Shown here in pieces: positions 1 through 11,845 of a stretch of 64,000 bases of DNA. This DNA is from Cymodocea nodosa. Taxonomy: Eukaryota; Streptophyta; Magnoliopsida; Alismatales; Cymodoceaceae. The notes under the pieces were generated by a model. It was not told where the DNA came from. It saw only the letters and a program-made list of their open reading frames with translations, and searched no databases. Each line of letters begins with the position of its first letter. The first letter of the stretch is position 1. Location: NCBI GenBank assembly GCA_036874045.1, contig CM072340.1, positions 3,797,001 through 3,861,000 of the forward strand, written 5' to 3'. The position numbers were made by a program, and so were the translations under genes.

Positions 1-389
1 TAATTTCTCCTATTAAAGGCACCTATGGTCTTGATGGTCCTTCACCATGATGCCTAGGTTGCAATAATGGAATATAGAGTTTTAAGCTCTCAACCACTAC
101 CATGTTTAGTTGATAAACTTGTTGTCCTTCACTTTGAAGGCCCATTTTCCAAATGGTAGCTTTCTGTTCATCAATAAGCTATTGAATGTTGTCTAAAATA
201 GTTGAGGGAAAATAATGTTGAGAATACAAATATTCTAATTCCCTGTTGACATTTTCTATCATTGGTCTTCATTTCTTTCCATAATAAGTAATAGACTATA
301 CTGATTGTTCAAGTACTTGTCCAAAATGTGTAACAGCCTCAAGGTTAGGTTGTAATGTTCTTTTCCACATTTATAACACGAAAAGTTAA
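1..389. other. unassigned sequence, possible decayed coding fragment
   Basis: I do not recognise this stretch. Read on the minus strand, about 100 codons between positions 350 and 10 give a protein-like frame with only a few stops, but no family motif is visible. It borders a dispersed LTR-like repeat, so it may be the tail of another retroelement. Confidence 0.2.
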
Positions 390-1075
390 GTCTATTTTAG
401 TCTTTCACACAAATGTGATATTAATTCCAATTTGTATTTTAACTGCAAGTGCACAATGTATATTGTATTTATGTGCAAGTACAGGTCGATCCCACAGAGA
501 ATTGAGGAAGAATTGTGTACTGTTCCGTTTTTAATAATGAAATTTATATATTCAGTAAGCACTCCATTGAGTTATAACTAACTCAACGAACTAACTTCAT
601 GGAATTGAAGTAACTCAACGAAGTTATCTATCCAGTTTAATACTGCTATTTACAGAGGAATTCGGCCAACCATGGGGTGGTTCCACAGATTGTAAATAAC
701 ATCAATTAAGCTCTTTAATGCTAGTTAATATTAGATTTATCATTCAGCAACACTAACATTCAGATATTTCAAACAGTAACCATTAAAATCTTTAAATATC
801 ATGAACGATTCAATTTCAGTAAACTATTAAACTATTTCCTATTTTCTAAATTAAACAAACATGAAACATTCAAAACACTGACAATGATAACATTAATCAC
901 GATACAAAATAAACAAAACAACACTCAAATACTAACTATAAACATAGATAAGTTGTTTTTGGTATTTTTGTTTTGATATGATTATGAAAATGGGCGAAAT
1001 GTGAAATGTAAAAGTAATCTCTATCGACAGTAAAAACTTCTGTCACTACATGCGACACGATTACACCACTGAAAA
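390..1075 (-). repeat. dispersed repeat R1, copy 1 (gypsy-type LTR-like)
   Basis: This stretch aligns by eye with 44590-45250 over most of its length. Both begin with a GCAAGTGCACA-like segment, pass through GTACAGGTCGA..CCCACA near 480-500, contain AACTCAACGAACT motifs and end near TCACTACATGC. The reverse complement of the CCCACA..GTACAGG segment resembles the TCTGTGG..CGACCC..TACTTGC block near the end of plant Athila/Tat LTRs; the gypsy LTR at 13294-14904 has the same block near 14815-14840. I infer a minus-strand gypsy-type LTR remnant. No primer site or terminal CA was found, so the boundaries are approximate. Confidence 0.45.
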
Positions 1076-1326
1076 GTTAGCCACTTACAATTCTATCTCC
1101 TCTCCCTATAGAATCGCGAGTCCAGAATTCCAAGTTAATCTCCTCTTTAGCATATTGGCATCAACCTGAAACCAAGGCTAGAAGCTTTACAATCTCCTAC
1201 GATATGAGTCGGTGCTTGGTGAAAATGGCTTCCCTTCTTACAACGTGATTACTCCTCACAGTGGTTGTCAAGCACCGTATTTGGTTCGGAATCGACCCGA
1301 CATCAGGAAAGTATCCTCACAGACAT

Positions 1327-1813
1327 CCGATGGTTGGTGATTATGGTGGTGGTGGTGATGGTAGTGTGGAACTTCAGGGAACTTCCGTCACTGCCTGCAG
1401 TTAGCGCAGTCCTCCTCTACACACACACTAGCCACACAGCTTCATTTTTTTTTCTCCTTGTCTTTTATATTTCTTAGTAGTAACTGCTTCTGCTTCGATG
1501 ATCGGTTGGATTTCCTTCATTCATATCAACGATGGTGATTTCTTCTTCCTTCCACGAGCGATTTCTTTCTTCTTCCGATGGTTGGTGATTATGGTGGTGG
1601 TGGTGATGGTAGTGTGGAACTTCAGGGAACTTCCGTCACTGCCTGCAGTTAGCGCAGTCCTCCTCTACACACACACTAGCCACACAGCTTCATTTTTTTT
1701 TCTCCTTGTCTTTTATATTTCTTAGTAGTAACTGCTTCTGCTTCGATGATCGGTTGGATTTCCTTCATTCATATCAACGATGGTGATTTCTTCTTCCTTC
1801 CACGAGCGATTTC
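1327..1813. repeat. recent direct tandem duplication, 2 x 239 bp
   Basis: Positions 1327-1565 and 1575-1813 appear identical base for base, including a GGTGGTGGTGGT run and a nine-T tract. A 9-bp TTTCTTCTT spacer separates them, giving a 248-bp period. Both copies read as the same short peptide, but the frame has no start context or domain and ends in low complexity, so I do not call a gene. The lack of substitutions in otherwise decayed DNA points to a very young duplication or to an assembly artefact. Confidence 0.93.
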
Positions 1814-2544
1814 CTACGTGATATGTGCAATCGTGGTTTTCCTTCAAATGTCCTATTTCTGTAACCGCTATAGTGGCATATTAGAAAATAAATGGTCCAT
1901 GGAGTTATAGATAACTCAACGGACTTACTTCATTGATTTAACTATAAAACACGTGTAATAAAGAAATAAGCCGCTAACATAACGCATTACCTTAGTGTGT
2001 ATTCATGTAACTCAACACGTATAGTTATGCTAACTTAACGAATTAAACATGTGCATCTCACGTGATATACTAAAGCATTTAAATTCAGCACATGCATAAT
2101 TCTATCTTAACAAGTTCAAATATTTCAGACACTTACGAACCTAACTATCTGATGCTCAGATGTATTTCGGATAGTTAACAAATAACTTACCGAAAATCCA
2201 CTTAAGTCATGCATTGTAGTTTCAACACGTGTAATCTAAGAAATAATAAAATATTCTTTAAGCATTTAAAACATAACTTTCCAGTACATTAAACATAACT
2301 CTCCAAAATAATAGAAAATTCGAATACTTAAGAATTTCACAGCCTGTAATTTACCGATAATTCTGAAATGTACTAAATTAACATTAATTCCCTAGAATTA
2401 TGCAGATTCTTTCATTAAAGCATATAACAGTGCAATTATAACATAATGGCTTAATTCTCATATGATAAGCTAAATATTATGCAATTAATCATCATTTAAC
2501 CGTTAATATTATGCACTTTTTCATTCTAAACAGTTCATAAGCTA
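1814..2544 (-). repeat. diverged copia LTR-like fragment
   Basis: From about 1890 to 2130 the sequence is collinear with the C/D-family LTR (23320-23470): a GCTAACNNAACG motif, CCTTAGTGT, AACTCAAC, GTTAACTTAACGA-like motifs, and AAACATGTGCA followed by CTCACGTGAT. From 2130 to 2340 it carries the dyad motifs seen in other copia LTRs here (TTTCGGATAGTTA, CCGAAAATCCACTTAAGT). No TG..CA termini, primer site or purine tract is visible. It abuts the truncated 3' end of element A and may be what remains of another LTR. Confidence 0.45.
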
Positions 2545-2572
2545 AATTAAAATCTTTTAAAGTTTGTCTGAT

Positions 2573-3873
2573 CTATAGGATTTGAGCACAGCAAAGCGTA
2601 GTAGCTATATATTCAGCTTCAATTGTAGATAATGCTACATAATTTTGCTTTTTGCTAAACCATGACACTAAAGAATTTCCTAATAATTGACAAGTGCCAC
2701 TAATACTTTTTCTTTTAGACTTACATCTTGCAAAATCAGCATCACTATAACCTATTAAATTTACAGAACTATGTTTAAAGTAAAACAATCCAAAATTGAT
2801 GGTTCCTAATAGATATTTAAAAATTTGTTTAACAAAAAGTACGTGTGATTCTTTTGGATTAAATTGATATCTAGCACAAGTACACACACTAAACATAATT
2901 TCTGGTCGACTAGCTGTTAAATAAAGTAATGAACCAATCATACTTCTATATTGTTTTATATCTACAATTTTTCTAGAGTCATCTTTATCCAACTTAGTGA
3001 TAGTACTCATTGGTGTATTCTTTGTTTTAGTGTTGTCTAATCCAAACCTCTTTAATAAATGTTGAGTATATTTTCTTGTGAAATAAAAGTACCCTGAAAA
3101 AATGCTTAATTTGTAAGCCTAGAAAAAATGATAGTTCACCCATCATACACATTTCAAATTGATTGGTCATGTCTTTCGAAAAAGACTTAACTAATTTATC
3201 ATTTGTTGCTCCAAATATAATGTCATCTACATAGATTTGAACTACCAATATATCTTTTTCGACCTTCTTGATAAAAAGAGTGTGATCTACCTTTCCCATA
3301 GAATACCCTTTTTTCATAAGAAATTTAGATAATCTTTCATACCAAGACCTAGGGGCTTGTTTAAGGCCATATAGTCCCTTTTTAAGCTTGTAAACATACT
3401 CAAGATATTTTGAATATTCAAAACCTGGAGGTTGTTTTACATAAACTTATTTTATATATCCATTTAAAAAAGCAGTCTTATAGTCTAGCAACAAGAGCAA
3501 ATGTTTCATCATAGTCAATTCCTTCCTCTTACTTGTAACATTGAGCAACTAACCTAGCTTTATTTTTAACTATATGTCCATCCTGATCTACTTTGTTTCT
3601 AAATACCCACCTTGTTCCTATTATGGACTGATTTTCATGTGGTGGAACTAGATCCCATACCTCATTTCTTATAAATTGATTTAGCTCATCTTGCATAACT
3701 AAATACCAAAATTCATCTTCTAAGGCATCTTCAATTTTCTTAGGTTCTAGTAAGGAAACAAATGAATAAGCACCACAAATGTTAACTACTGATGGCCTAG
3801 TCCTAACTCCTTGATTAGGATTGCCTATTATCTGATCAATAGGATGAGATGAAATATAACGCCAATTTCTATG
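2573..3873 (-). pseudogene. element A reverse transcriptase / RNase H
   Basis: Copia RT read right to left. 3318-3873 is frameshifted RT start, including a YGLKQAP-like segment near 3350. 3027-3317 is open and holds the YVDD catalytic box followed by IIFGA. 2573-3010 is the RT tail and the start of RNase H (LTASRPEIMFSVC, SDADFA, STIEAEYIA). A TAG stop follows CCAQIL, and similarity ends a few codons later, so the C-terminal part of RNase H is missing. The YVDD box is intact but the gene is broken in at least three places. Confidence 0.88.
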
Positions 3874-5100
3874 TTATTCAACATTTTCTATAGGTATGAC
3901 ATTATTTTCATCTAAATCCTCATCATTTAAGTTTATATTTCTTATTCCGTCAGATAATTTCTCAATTTCTCTATCAACATCATTTAGTATTATTTCTGGG
4001 AGAATTTCTGAATCAAAGTTTTCAGCATGTATAAAATCCAAATGAGAATTTTCATGAAATTTCACAAGTAGGGTTTCCTCAATGGTTTTTGTTGATTTGT
4101 TATATACTCTATATGCCTTACTTCTAATGGAATAACTAACAAAAATACCCTCATCTAATTTGGCTCTAAATTTGTCTCTATGTTTCTTAGTGTTTAAAAT
4201 AAAACACTTACAGCCAAAGAGTTTTAAATAACTTATTTTGGGAACCCTATTATACCATATCTCATAAAGAGTTTTATCCAAAATTGATCTTAGATGTACT
4301 CTATTTATAACATAACATGCTGTATGAATTGCTTTTGCCCAAAGAGATAGGGGTAACTTATTCTCATTTAACATGATTCTGGACATTTCCTAAAGTGATC
4401 TGTTTTTGCATTCTACTATCTCATTTTGTGAAGGAGCTCTTGAAAATGAGTACTTACGATCTATGCCTAATTCTTCACAAAAGGTGTCCATTTGATCATT
4501 ATCAAATTCTATACCATGATCACTTCTAAGTTTTTGAATATTAACATTTTGCTCATTCTAAACTTTATTACAGAATATCTTAAATATTTCAAAAACTTTA
4601 GTTTTATTAGCTAGAAAATAAACCCAAGTAAACCTAGAATAGTCATCAACTAGTACAAAAGCATAATGTTTACCTCCTAGACTAGTAGTCCTAGTAGGTC
4701 CAAATAAATCCATATGCACTAGTTCTAATACTCTTTTGCTTGTTAATTCATTTAAACTTTTAAAGGATGTTTTATGTAATTTACCTAGTTGACATGCATC
4801 ACACACAAACTCTTTCAAGTAGTTAATACTAAGTAAACCTCTGACTAGATTCCTTTTAGACATCTTTTGTAATAATTTTAAGTTTGAGTGTCCTAGCTTT
4901 CTATGCCATAAAATAACTTCATCCAATTTTGCAATTAAGTAAGCATTGTCTTTAATGATATCAAAAGGCAAATTCAGAATACAAACAGATCCTTTCTTAT
5001 ATGCAATGAATAAAATTTCGTTTGTAGACATGTCCATAATTTTACAAGAATCTTTTTCAAAAATTACTCTATAAAATTTCATTACAACAAGAACACTCAA
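3874..5100 (-). pseudogene. element A GAG-pre-integrase and integrase
   Basis: 4558-5100 is open and carries the HHCC zinc region (WHRKLGH, then CDAC) and the first catalytic Asp in HMDLFGP. A TAG at 4558 interrupts the frame. 4387-4557 carries the second Asp (RSDHG) and the catalytic Glu (QNEIVE). 3874-4386 is the integrase C-terminal half (MLNENKLPLSLWAKA onward) with an acidic, Asn-rich end. All three catalytic residues survive, but stops at 4558 and about 4390 split the protein. Confidence 0.88.
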
Positions 5101-5159
5101 TAAATTAAACCTAAGTTTTCTACTACTAAGACATCATTTATAAAACATTTTTCAATTAC

Positions 5160-5370
5160 CTAAACATTGCCAGACCCAAGGATATTTGTTTTGCTTTTAT
5201 TTCCAAACATAACTTGTCTATTCTTGGTCTTTGTTACTTCTATAAGTAATTGTATATCTTCAATCATGTGGTTGGATGCTCCACTGTCCATTATCCATTT
5301 TGATTTGTGTACCTACAAAATAGTTAAGAATAGATTTTATCTCTTAGAACTCATTTCTGAGTAGGTCCAA
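5160..5370 (-). pseudogene. element A aspartic protease remnant
   Basis: Read on the minus strand, codons around 5265-5300 give WIMDSGASNHM, the retropepsin active-site motif of copia elements, followed by VMFGNKSKTNILG. The frame then meets a TAG at GNV. It lies between gag and integrase, as expected. Upstream, about 5400-5660 is a degraded gag-protease linker with no long frame. Confidence 0.75.
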
Positions 5371-5659
5371 GAATTTTAGAGAGAGTCATATCAAAATAAT
5401 TAATATTATTAAACTTCAACTTATCTATTTTATGATAATTATTCCTACGTTTATTTCTCTTAATATTATAATTATTAAAACATTTATCTCTATGTAAACT
5501 AGAGTTGAAATTTTCATTTCTGACATTATTTGATTGTTGATCCCAATATCTGATATTTTTTAAACATAAAGAAAATTGGTCAATAATATTAAAATCCTTA
5601 AATGATTTAGCCTAATTTTTCTGAAAATTTCTTTTGAAATTGTTGCATCGTGTGCTATG

Positions 5660-7321
5660 CTACATTTTAACAATTTGCACATATTTATCTCCCTTTTTAA
5701 TCACACACGGAATAGTTTTTCTTTTACTATTCTTAGTACTAAAAATAAAGACATTATTTTTAGTAGTACCATCATGCAATATATAATTTTCAAAAAATAC
5801 ATCGTGTAAACCAATACCATGTTTTTCTACATTTGATATTTTACTACTAAGTTCATTCGTTATAGTTTGACTATTATTCCATTTACTTAATGTAGCCTTT
5901 TGATCGCAAACCTTAATCTTTAACATATCAATTTCTGAATTTAAATTAGTAATAGTCAATTTCAGTTTTTCAATTTCACAGATCATTTTCTTTTTATCAG
6001 CAATTAAATTTTCACAATTAGCATGCAATTTTCTTTCTATTGTAATAAACTTTAAAATTTCCTGTGCATGCTTTTGATTTTCTTCTTTAAATTTATTCAG
6101 CGTAGAGTTCAGAAAATCAATCTTATTTTCAGATTCATCTAGCATTTTCCTAGTGTTCTTTCCTTCTGTTTTTACTTTCTTATATTTTCTAACTAGTTTA
6201 TTGTATTCAATAAGTAATCCATCAAAACTAGCATTTTGTTCAAAGGATACCTCACTAGATTTTGCCATGAAGCATATGTTTGCTAGATTTTCTTCTGAAT
6301 CTGATGTTGATGATGATTCATCGTCTGATGTTGAATCCTTTGTTACTTCACTTTGTAAAGCTAAAGAGTCATCCCATGTCACTTTAAGTGCCCTTCCCTT
6401 TCTGAATTTCTTATTCCTAAAATTCCTCCTCGAATTCTTCTTATCTTTGTTGAGAGGACAATCAATTTGAAAGTGACCCAGCCTGTTGCACTTGTAGCAT
6501 ATGATTTTGTCTTTCATGAATGACTTCTCCATATCTCCAAATGTCTTTGCTGACCTGAAGTTGCTGCGTTTCTTCAATAGATTTCTAAATTTTTTAATCA
6601 ACAACAGTAAATCATCATCAAAATCACTAGTGACTTCTAAGACTTTATCAGCCTCAAAAGCCAGATCCCTTCTAGGATTCTTTCCTTTTGGATCTAAATG
6701 TTGTACTTCATAGGCTGTTAGATTGCCTATGAGATCATCGAGAGTATATGTATTTAAATCTTTGGACTCTTCAATAGATGTTGTCTTTTGAGCCCAAATT
6801 TTAGTTAGAGATCTAAGGATCTTTCTTACCAAGTCTTTTTCCTCGAATTTCTTGCCTAAAGATTTTAATGAATTTACAATCTTAAGAAAATGAGAAAACA
6901 TATCAGAGATACATTCATTTTCGTGCATTTTAAAAAGCTTATATTTATGTACTAACATATTAATCTTAGATTCCTTGCCCTGGTTAGTACCTTCATTGGC
7001 AACTTCTAATGCATGTCATATCTCATATGCAGTTTGATATGTAAAAACTTTGTTAAATTGATCATGAGATAAAGCACAAAACAAGATGTTTAAACCTTTA
7101 GCATTCAGTGTCATTTGCTCCTTTTCATCAAAAGTCCAAGTATCATATGGAGTCGTAACTAACACTATAGGATTGCTAATTATATGCCATAGTTTGAAAT
7201 CAATTGACTAAAAGAATACTTTCATCCTATATTTCCAATAGCCATAATTGCTACCTTCGAACATAGGAGGACGATTAGTAGTCTATCCTTCAGTCATAAC
7301 TAAGATTTCAATATTATCCAT
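5660..7321 (-). pseudogene. element A gag
   Basis: The long frame 5660-6958 (432 codons) holds the gag (UBN2-type) domain, a CCHC zinc knuckle (CYKCNRLGHFQIDCP, about residues 153-167), a Ser/Asp-rich segment and a coiled-coil-like C-terminal half rich in Lys and Glu. The natural start is further upstream: ATG at 7319-7321, with several in-frame stops between there and 6959. Overall length and layout match the gags of elements D and E. It is broken by premature stops in its N-terminal quarter. Confidence 0.87.
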
Positions 7322-7393
7322 TTTAAAGAGATGATCCTAAGTAAATGACAGGAAAAACTGATTCCTAAATAGAGAAACAAAAGTGCTTAATTA

Positions 7394-7406
7394 TGCTCTG
7401 ATACCA
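7394..7406 (-). other. element A primer binding site (tRNA-Met type)
   Basis: The minus strand reads TGGTATCAGAGCA, complementary to the initiator-Met tRNA 3' end as used by most plant copia elements. It lies 2 nt inside the LTR terminus at 7409, which fixes that LTR as the 5' one. Confidence 0.9.
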
Positions 7407-7408
7407 AT

Positions 7409-8622
7409 TGTAGGATCATTGTATCACAAGAGGGGGGTGAATTACGTCTTTAGTAATTAAAATTACCAGTAGATAAAACAAGAGCACGAAACACTCATAA
7501 ATAAAATTCTATTCTTTATAAACTTTAAAGAAAGAATTTACAATATCTTTTCAGCTCAATTCCCTTCTTGACGGTTTTAATACAGTAATGTCTGATATAC
7601 AATTCAAATAGAAAAATGAAGTCCTTATTTAAAACTAATTTTGAATTATATAAAACCTGATCTTTATGCATGTAGATTCTTTCCTTCTTTTTGCTCAACT
7701 TCTGTGTCTCTTTTTCTCTAGTTGTCGAATTTCCAGACTTCTTGCATTTGTAACTCCTTTTCTGAAATTACTTGGAATTTTGAACTTCTTCTGATGTTGG
7801 AGAATTTTTCTAGATATGAATATTCAGACTTGATTTTTCAGTTTGATATCTGGATTGAATATTCAGACTTGGTTTTTGAGATTGGGATCCTGATTCTAAT
7901 GTAGCTCGTACTCTCTATTAGTAGTCGAACTTTGACTTCATGTTCAACATGTTCATCCACTTAATCCATAATCCACGTACTAATTTCAAATTCAAATTAT
8001 CTACGATTTCCACTACCTTTTTGAATTTCCACTTTCTCCACTATCATTTTGAATTTTCATGATTTCCACTCATAGATTCATCGAAACTTTATCTTCCTGG
8101 AGATTTGTAGAATATCTTCTAAGTCTTCATTTTAGTCAAACACTTATCCTTTAAGTCATGTAAAAAACTCGAACACTTATCTGTAACTCTTTGAGTTTTT
8201 GCACCTGCAAAACACGTGACTAAACAAAGAAAACTTATCTGTTCATTAGTCATTTTATAAAACTCGAATAGTTATCTATCCATGTGTATAAAAACTCAAA
8301 CAGTTATCTAACTCTTCGATTTTCATTACCGAACGCACATGGAAAGCATGTGACAACTTAAAACATTAAAAACACACGTGTAGATAACTTAACTATACAA
8401 GTTTTTAACATAACTCTTCAACTAAATCAAAACGTTAACTATCCAAAGTTTAACTATCCGAAAATCTAACTATCCAAAAACTTTAACTATCTAAAATTTT
8501 AAATGAAACTTTTTGATAACTTGTCAACATTTAATTACGTGACTATTATACTTAGAAAATATTATTTAAACTTATTTATAAACTTTAATAAAGCATCTAT
8601 CATCAAAATAAAATTCCTAACA
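7409..8622 (-). repeat. element A 5' LTR
   Basis: 1,214 bp, TG..CA-bounded (plus-strand ends TGTAGGATC and CCTAACA). Near its primer-site end it has the CACAAGAGGGGGGTGAATTA block typical of plant copia LTRs. The stretch 8160-8500 is built of repeated AACTCGAA..GTTATCT and TAACTATCCAAA/TAACTATCCGAAA motifs with CACGTG sites. The segment about 8250-8430 matches, in reverse complement, the unit of the tandem array at 61010-62230. No partner LTR is present in the window. Confidence 0.88.
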
Positions 8623-9464
8623 TACTATTTGGATGAATAATTTTTTTCATTTAGTGACTTTGACGTTGAGGGTTTGTCATTTCTGTTCATTTGCTGTTTC
8701 CTAGCTTTCCATGCTTTCTTGAATTTCCTAGTCAACAAAATCAAATCCTTGTCAAAATCAGTTGATATTTCAAAATCTAAATTAATTTCAAAGGCTATTT
8801 CTTTCTTCATTTTTAATTTGTTGTGACTTAGTGAATCATTTAATTGAACTTCATAAGTAGTTAAACTTCCTATAAGTTCATTTATAGTATAAACATTTAA
8901 GTCTCGTGATTCCTCAATTGATATCACTTTGTGAGACCATTTAAAACTTAGGGATCTAAGAATTTTTCTCACCAAATCCTTCTGTTCAGAATTCTTTCCT
9001 AAGCATTTTAAAGAGTTTATGATATCTAAGAATCTGGAAAACATCTCAAAAATATTTTCATCTTCATGCATCTTAAAGAGTTCATTCTTATGAATTAACA
9101 TATTAATATTAGTCTCTTTAACTTGAGAAGTACCTTCATATGAAACTTCTAATGTATGCCACACCTCATAAGCAGATTTATATGTCGACACTTTACTGAA
9201 TTGTTCATAACTCAATGCACAAAATAAGATATTTAAGCCTTTTGCATTTAGAGTTTCATTTTCTTTTTTAGTAACTATCCAAGTATTATAAGGAGTAGTT
9301 AACGAAGTATATGGTTTAGAATTCATGAACCACAACTTGTGATCTATACTTTGAAGAAAGATTGTCATCCTATATGTCCAATATTCAAAATGTATTCCAT
9401 CAAATAAAGGACGATTAAGTTTTTGACCTTCATACAAAGAAAAATTACCATTTCCAATAGCCAT
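8623..9464 (-). pseudogene. element C gag, cut by insertion of element A
   Basis: A 279-codon frame starting MAIGNGNFSLYEGQK and running through the gag domain (WTYRMTIFLQ, VWHTLEVSYEGTSQVKE, RSLSFKWSHKV, LTTYEVQL). It stops just before the zinc knuckle, where element A is inserted at 8622/8623. Element D gag continues at the equivalent point into KYECYNCKKPGH. This is the best-preserved N-terminal gag in the window. The rest of element C beyond A is not in this window. Confidence 0.88.
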
Positions 9465-9646
9465 CTTACCTTAGATTTTTCAACCTATAAGATTTTAAAT
9501 AGTTTAAAACTTTCGAAAACAACTTGAGCCTAAAATCAACAAAGTTAAATATATGCTCAAATATTAATTTCTATTTAAAAATAAGGTAGAATAAGCTCTG
9601 ATATTAATTAAGTTGGTATCAATTTTATATCAAATATTATTAACTA

Positions 9647-9658
9647 GCTCTGATACCA
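9647..9658 (-). other. element C primer binding site
   Basis: The minus strand reads TGGTATCAGAGC two bases inside the LTR end at 9661. A second, degraded set of the same words (TGGTATCAA) lies nearby at 9614-9622. About 180 bp of leader separate this site from the gag ATG at 9464. Confidence 0.85.
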
Positions 9659-9660
9659 CT

Positions 9661-10704
9661 TGTAGAATTGAATGGCTACACAAGAGGCGGGTGAATTATG
9701 TTTTTCAACATATTTAAGTATAATTGAAACTTTAAAATTAAAAACAAGTCGAGACACTATTTTAATCAAATCATTTTATTCAAGGTTTCAATTACAATAT
9801 ACAATTCAATTCTCCTTAGAAATTGTAGATGCAATTATATAACAATACTATGTTTCATCTAATCAATTTCATAACTACAAATAGAGAAAACTAATTTACA
9901 AAATTTAAAACATTTCTCCCAATTTGAGATTTTTCTTCTTCTTCTTCTACAATTCTTCAGTGACAAATATCTGACTTTCTCTACTTCATCGAATTTGCTT
10001 TCTTCTGATTTTTCAAATCTTCAATGACATATATCTGACTTTCTCTTCTTCACCGAATTTTCTTCTATCTAAGAGCTTTTCCTCAAAGAGGTGTTTTGAT
10101 CCCTAAAAATATATTTCGTTTGATGTACAAGGATAATTGATCAATGAGAATTCTATGCCTTTTATACTATATATTCACTTTATGCATATCTTCCACGTTT
10201 AACCACAATCAATTTTCCACTCTTCACATTTTCTCTTTTTCCTTCATCGAAATACACACGTTCTGACCCATGTTTTCCTCTTGAATTTTCTTTAATCATC
10301 AATCCTAGATCTCTGAAAAATTTCCTACAAAATAAACTTTCTCATCCAAAAATTTTTCATCAAGTGTAATAATAAGTCATTGTGTTAATGTTAACTAAAC
10401 GAGTAAAACAAGTAGATTTATAACTTAACGTATCTAACTTAATGAGTTCATCATGTACCAAATCACGTGACAAGTATTGTAGCTAACTCAACGAACTAAG
10501 TTCATGGTATTACACTAACTCAACGAACTAAGTCTGTGATGTTACACTAACTCAATGAACTAGCTTAACCTATCTTTCAAAAGGTTAAATGCTAACTCAC
10601 CGAAAATAGTTTAAGTTTCAGATAGTTACAGTTGTAAGTCTTCAAAAATCCTGATAACTCACTAATCCAGTAATAAATAAATGTTTTTACAATAAGGTAT
10701 TTAC
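9661..10704 (-). repeat. element C 5' LTR, piece 1 of 3
   Basis: Starts TGTAGAATTG beside the primer site and is collinear with the D LTR (22229 onward): ACACAAGAGG.GGGTGAATTA, GTCGAGACA, CAAGGTTTCAATTACAATATACAATTC. It contains a TATA-like site (minus TATAAAAGGCATAG, about 10155-10168) and AACTCAACGAACTAAG repeats at 10470-10560. It is cut at 10704 by insertion of element B, with TTTAC (10700-10704) repeated at 21693-21697. The LTR continues at 21698. Confidence 0.85.
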
Positions 10705-11723
10705 TATTGTTATTTTACCCGATCGTTTAGTTAACTCACTATGACACGATTCTGAAAACTCTCCTCTAAACTCACCAAAAACTGGAAATCAAGAGAAAGA
10801 AGGAAGAAAGAACAATGAAGACAGGATTTGCGTGGTTCAGCAACAACCTACGTCCATAGAGAGTTGATGGTTCTTCTATGAGCTTCGACACAATCAACCA
10901 CAAGTTTAACAACATCATAAAGGTTTATATACTACCCAACTTAGGGTTAATAAACCTTTAATTACATTTGAGCCATTACAGTAGAGAAATAATGCTTCGG
11001 AGAAGGAACTCTCAATTTCAGAGCCTTATCTTCCTATCTTTCCAAAAACTGCAACACTACGGTTAGTTATAGAACTTAACTATCCGAAGAAAATTCTTCT
11101 TTCTTCATTTGTTGTAACGGGCAGTACTGTAGCAAGCTAACTATTCGGAGAGATTTGGTCTTTTGGATAGTTACAAACTTAGCTGTCCAAAAACCCACTT
11201 ACATCTCTCTTAGTCTATTCGGAAGGTTCTGTCGTTAACTCTCTGAAAACTACATGCCTTTCAGATAGTTACTATCTTAACTATCTGAAAACTCACTTAA
11301 GTGTCTCTTCAGTCACTTCGGAAAGTTGTAGCTATAACCTTCCGAAAAACTTATGATTTTCGGATAGTTACTGCCTAACTATCCGAAGATCAACTTAAGT
11401 CACTACTTGTCGGATACATGGCTTCTAAACTATCTAAACATCCACTTAAGTGTCTGACTTTCAGATACTTAACTTCATAACTGTCTAATCATCCACTTAA
11501 GTGTCTTTTAAGTCATTCCAGATGGTTACAGCTAGTAACCCTCCTAAATCTTCTGACTTTCAGATAGTTAGCTCAAAGCCTTCTGATTGAAACGTTATTT
11601 CAAATACTTTGACCTGATAACCTTTTGAAATTATAAATCTACTGGAGACTTATTACTAACAAGCTTCCAACTAAACCTGGACTTCTTGTGGTATACCTCA
11701 CACCTATACTACTTGCCCTAACA
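10705..11723 (-). repeat. element B 3' LTR
   Basis: About 1,019 bp, a close partner of 20671-21692. Shared blocks are CACTATGACACGATTC, ACAATGAAGACA, a TATA-like GGTTTATATACTACCC and the ending CTACTTGCCCTAACA. From about 11030 to 11600 it is an array of dyads of the form TTCGGATAGTTA..TAACTATCCGAA separated by CACTTAAGTG. One perfect example has a 12-bp stem (11359-11370 with 11376-11387) and a 5-nt loop. Confidence 0.92.
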
Positions 11724-11737
11724 ATCTCCCACTTGGA
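11724..11737 (-). other. element B polypurine tract
   Basis: The minus strand reads CCAAGTGGGAGAT directly before the LTR start TGTTAGGG. It is the plus-strand priming site expected at the 3' LTR, and it confirms which LTR is 3'. Confidence 0.75.
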
Positions 11738-11845
11738 GTTTGACACAATGATCGAAGAAAAAACAATCTCTACTCTTGGCTTATAGATTATTGCAACAAC
11801 AGCTCAAATAATCATCAACTCTTCATCTCCTTCTTCTTCTTAATT

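Larger units (their letters stand above)
2545..8622 (-). mobile_element. element A: SIRE-like Ty1/copia retrotransposon, 3' truncated
   Basis: On the minus strand the order is 5' LTR (8622-7409), tRNA-Met-type primer site, gag, protease, integrase, reverse transcriptase and part of RNase H. This is the copia order, with integrase before RT. The 3' side stops inside RNase H near 2545-2573, and no 3' LTR or purine tract follows. The right boundary is clean: the LTR terminus at 8622 abuts gag of element C, which in its relative D (30690-30730) runs uninterrupted across the same point. All coding regions contain stops or frameshifts. Confidence 0.9.

Noticed and set aside
1265..1725. Two overlapping plus-strand frames giving the same short hydrophobic peptide
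   Set aside because: They are the two copies of the 239-bp tandem duplication. Val/Met-rich translation of GGTGGT repeats, no domain, no promoter context.
6153..6713. Plus-strand frames across element A gag
   Set aside because: Antisense shadows of gag; Phe/Ser/Leu-rich translation typical of reversed Lys/Glu-rich sequence.
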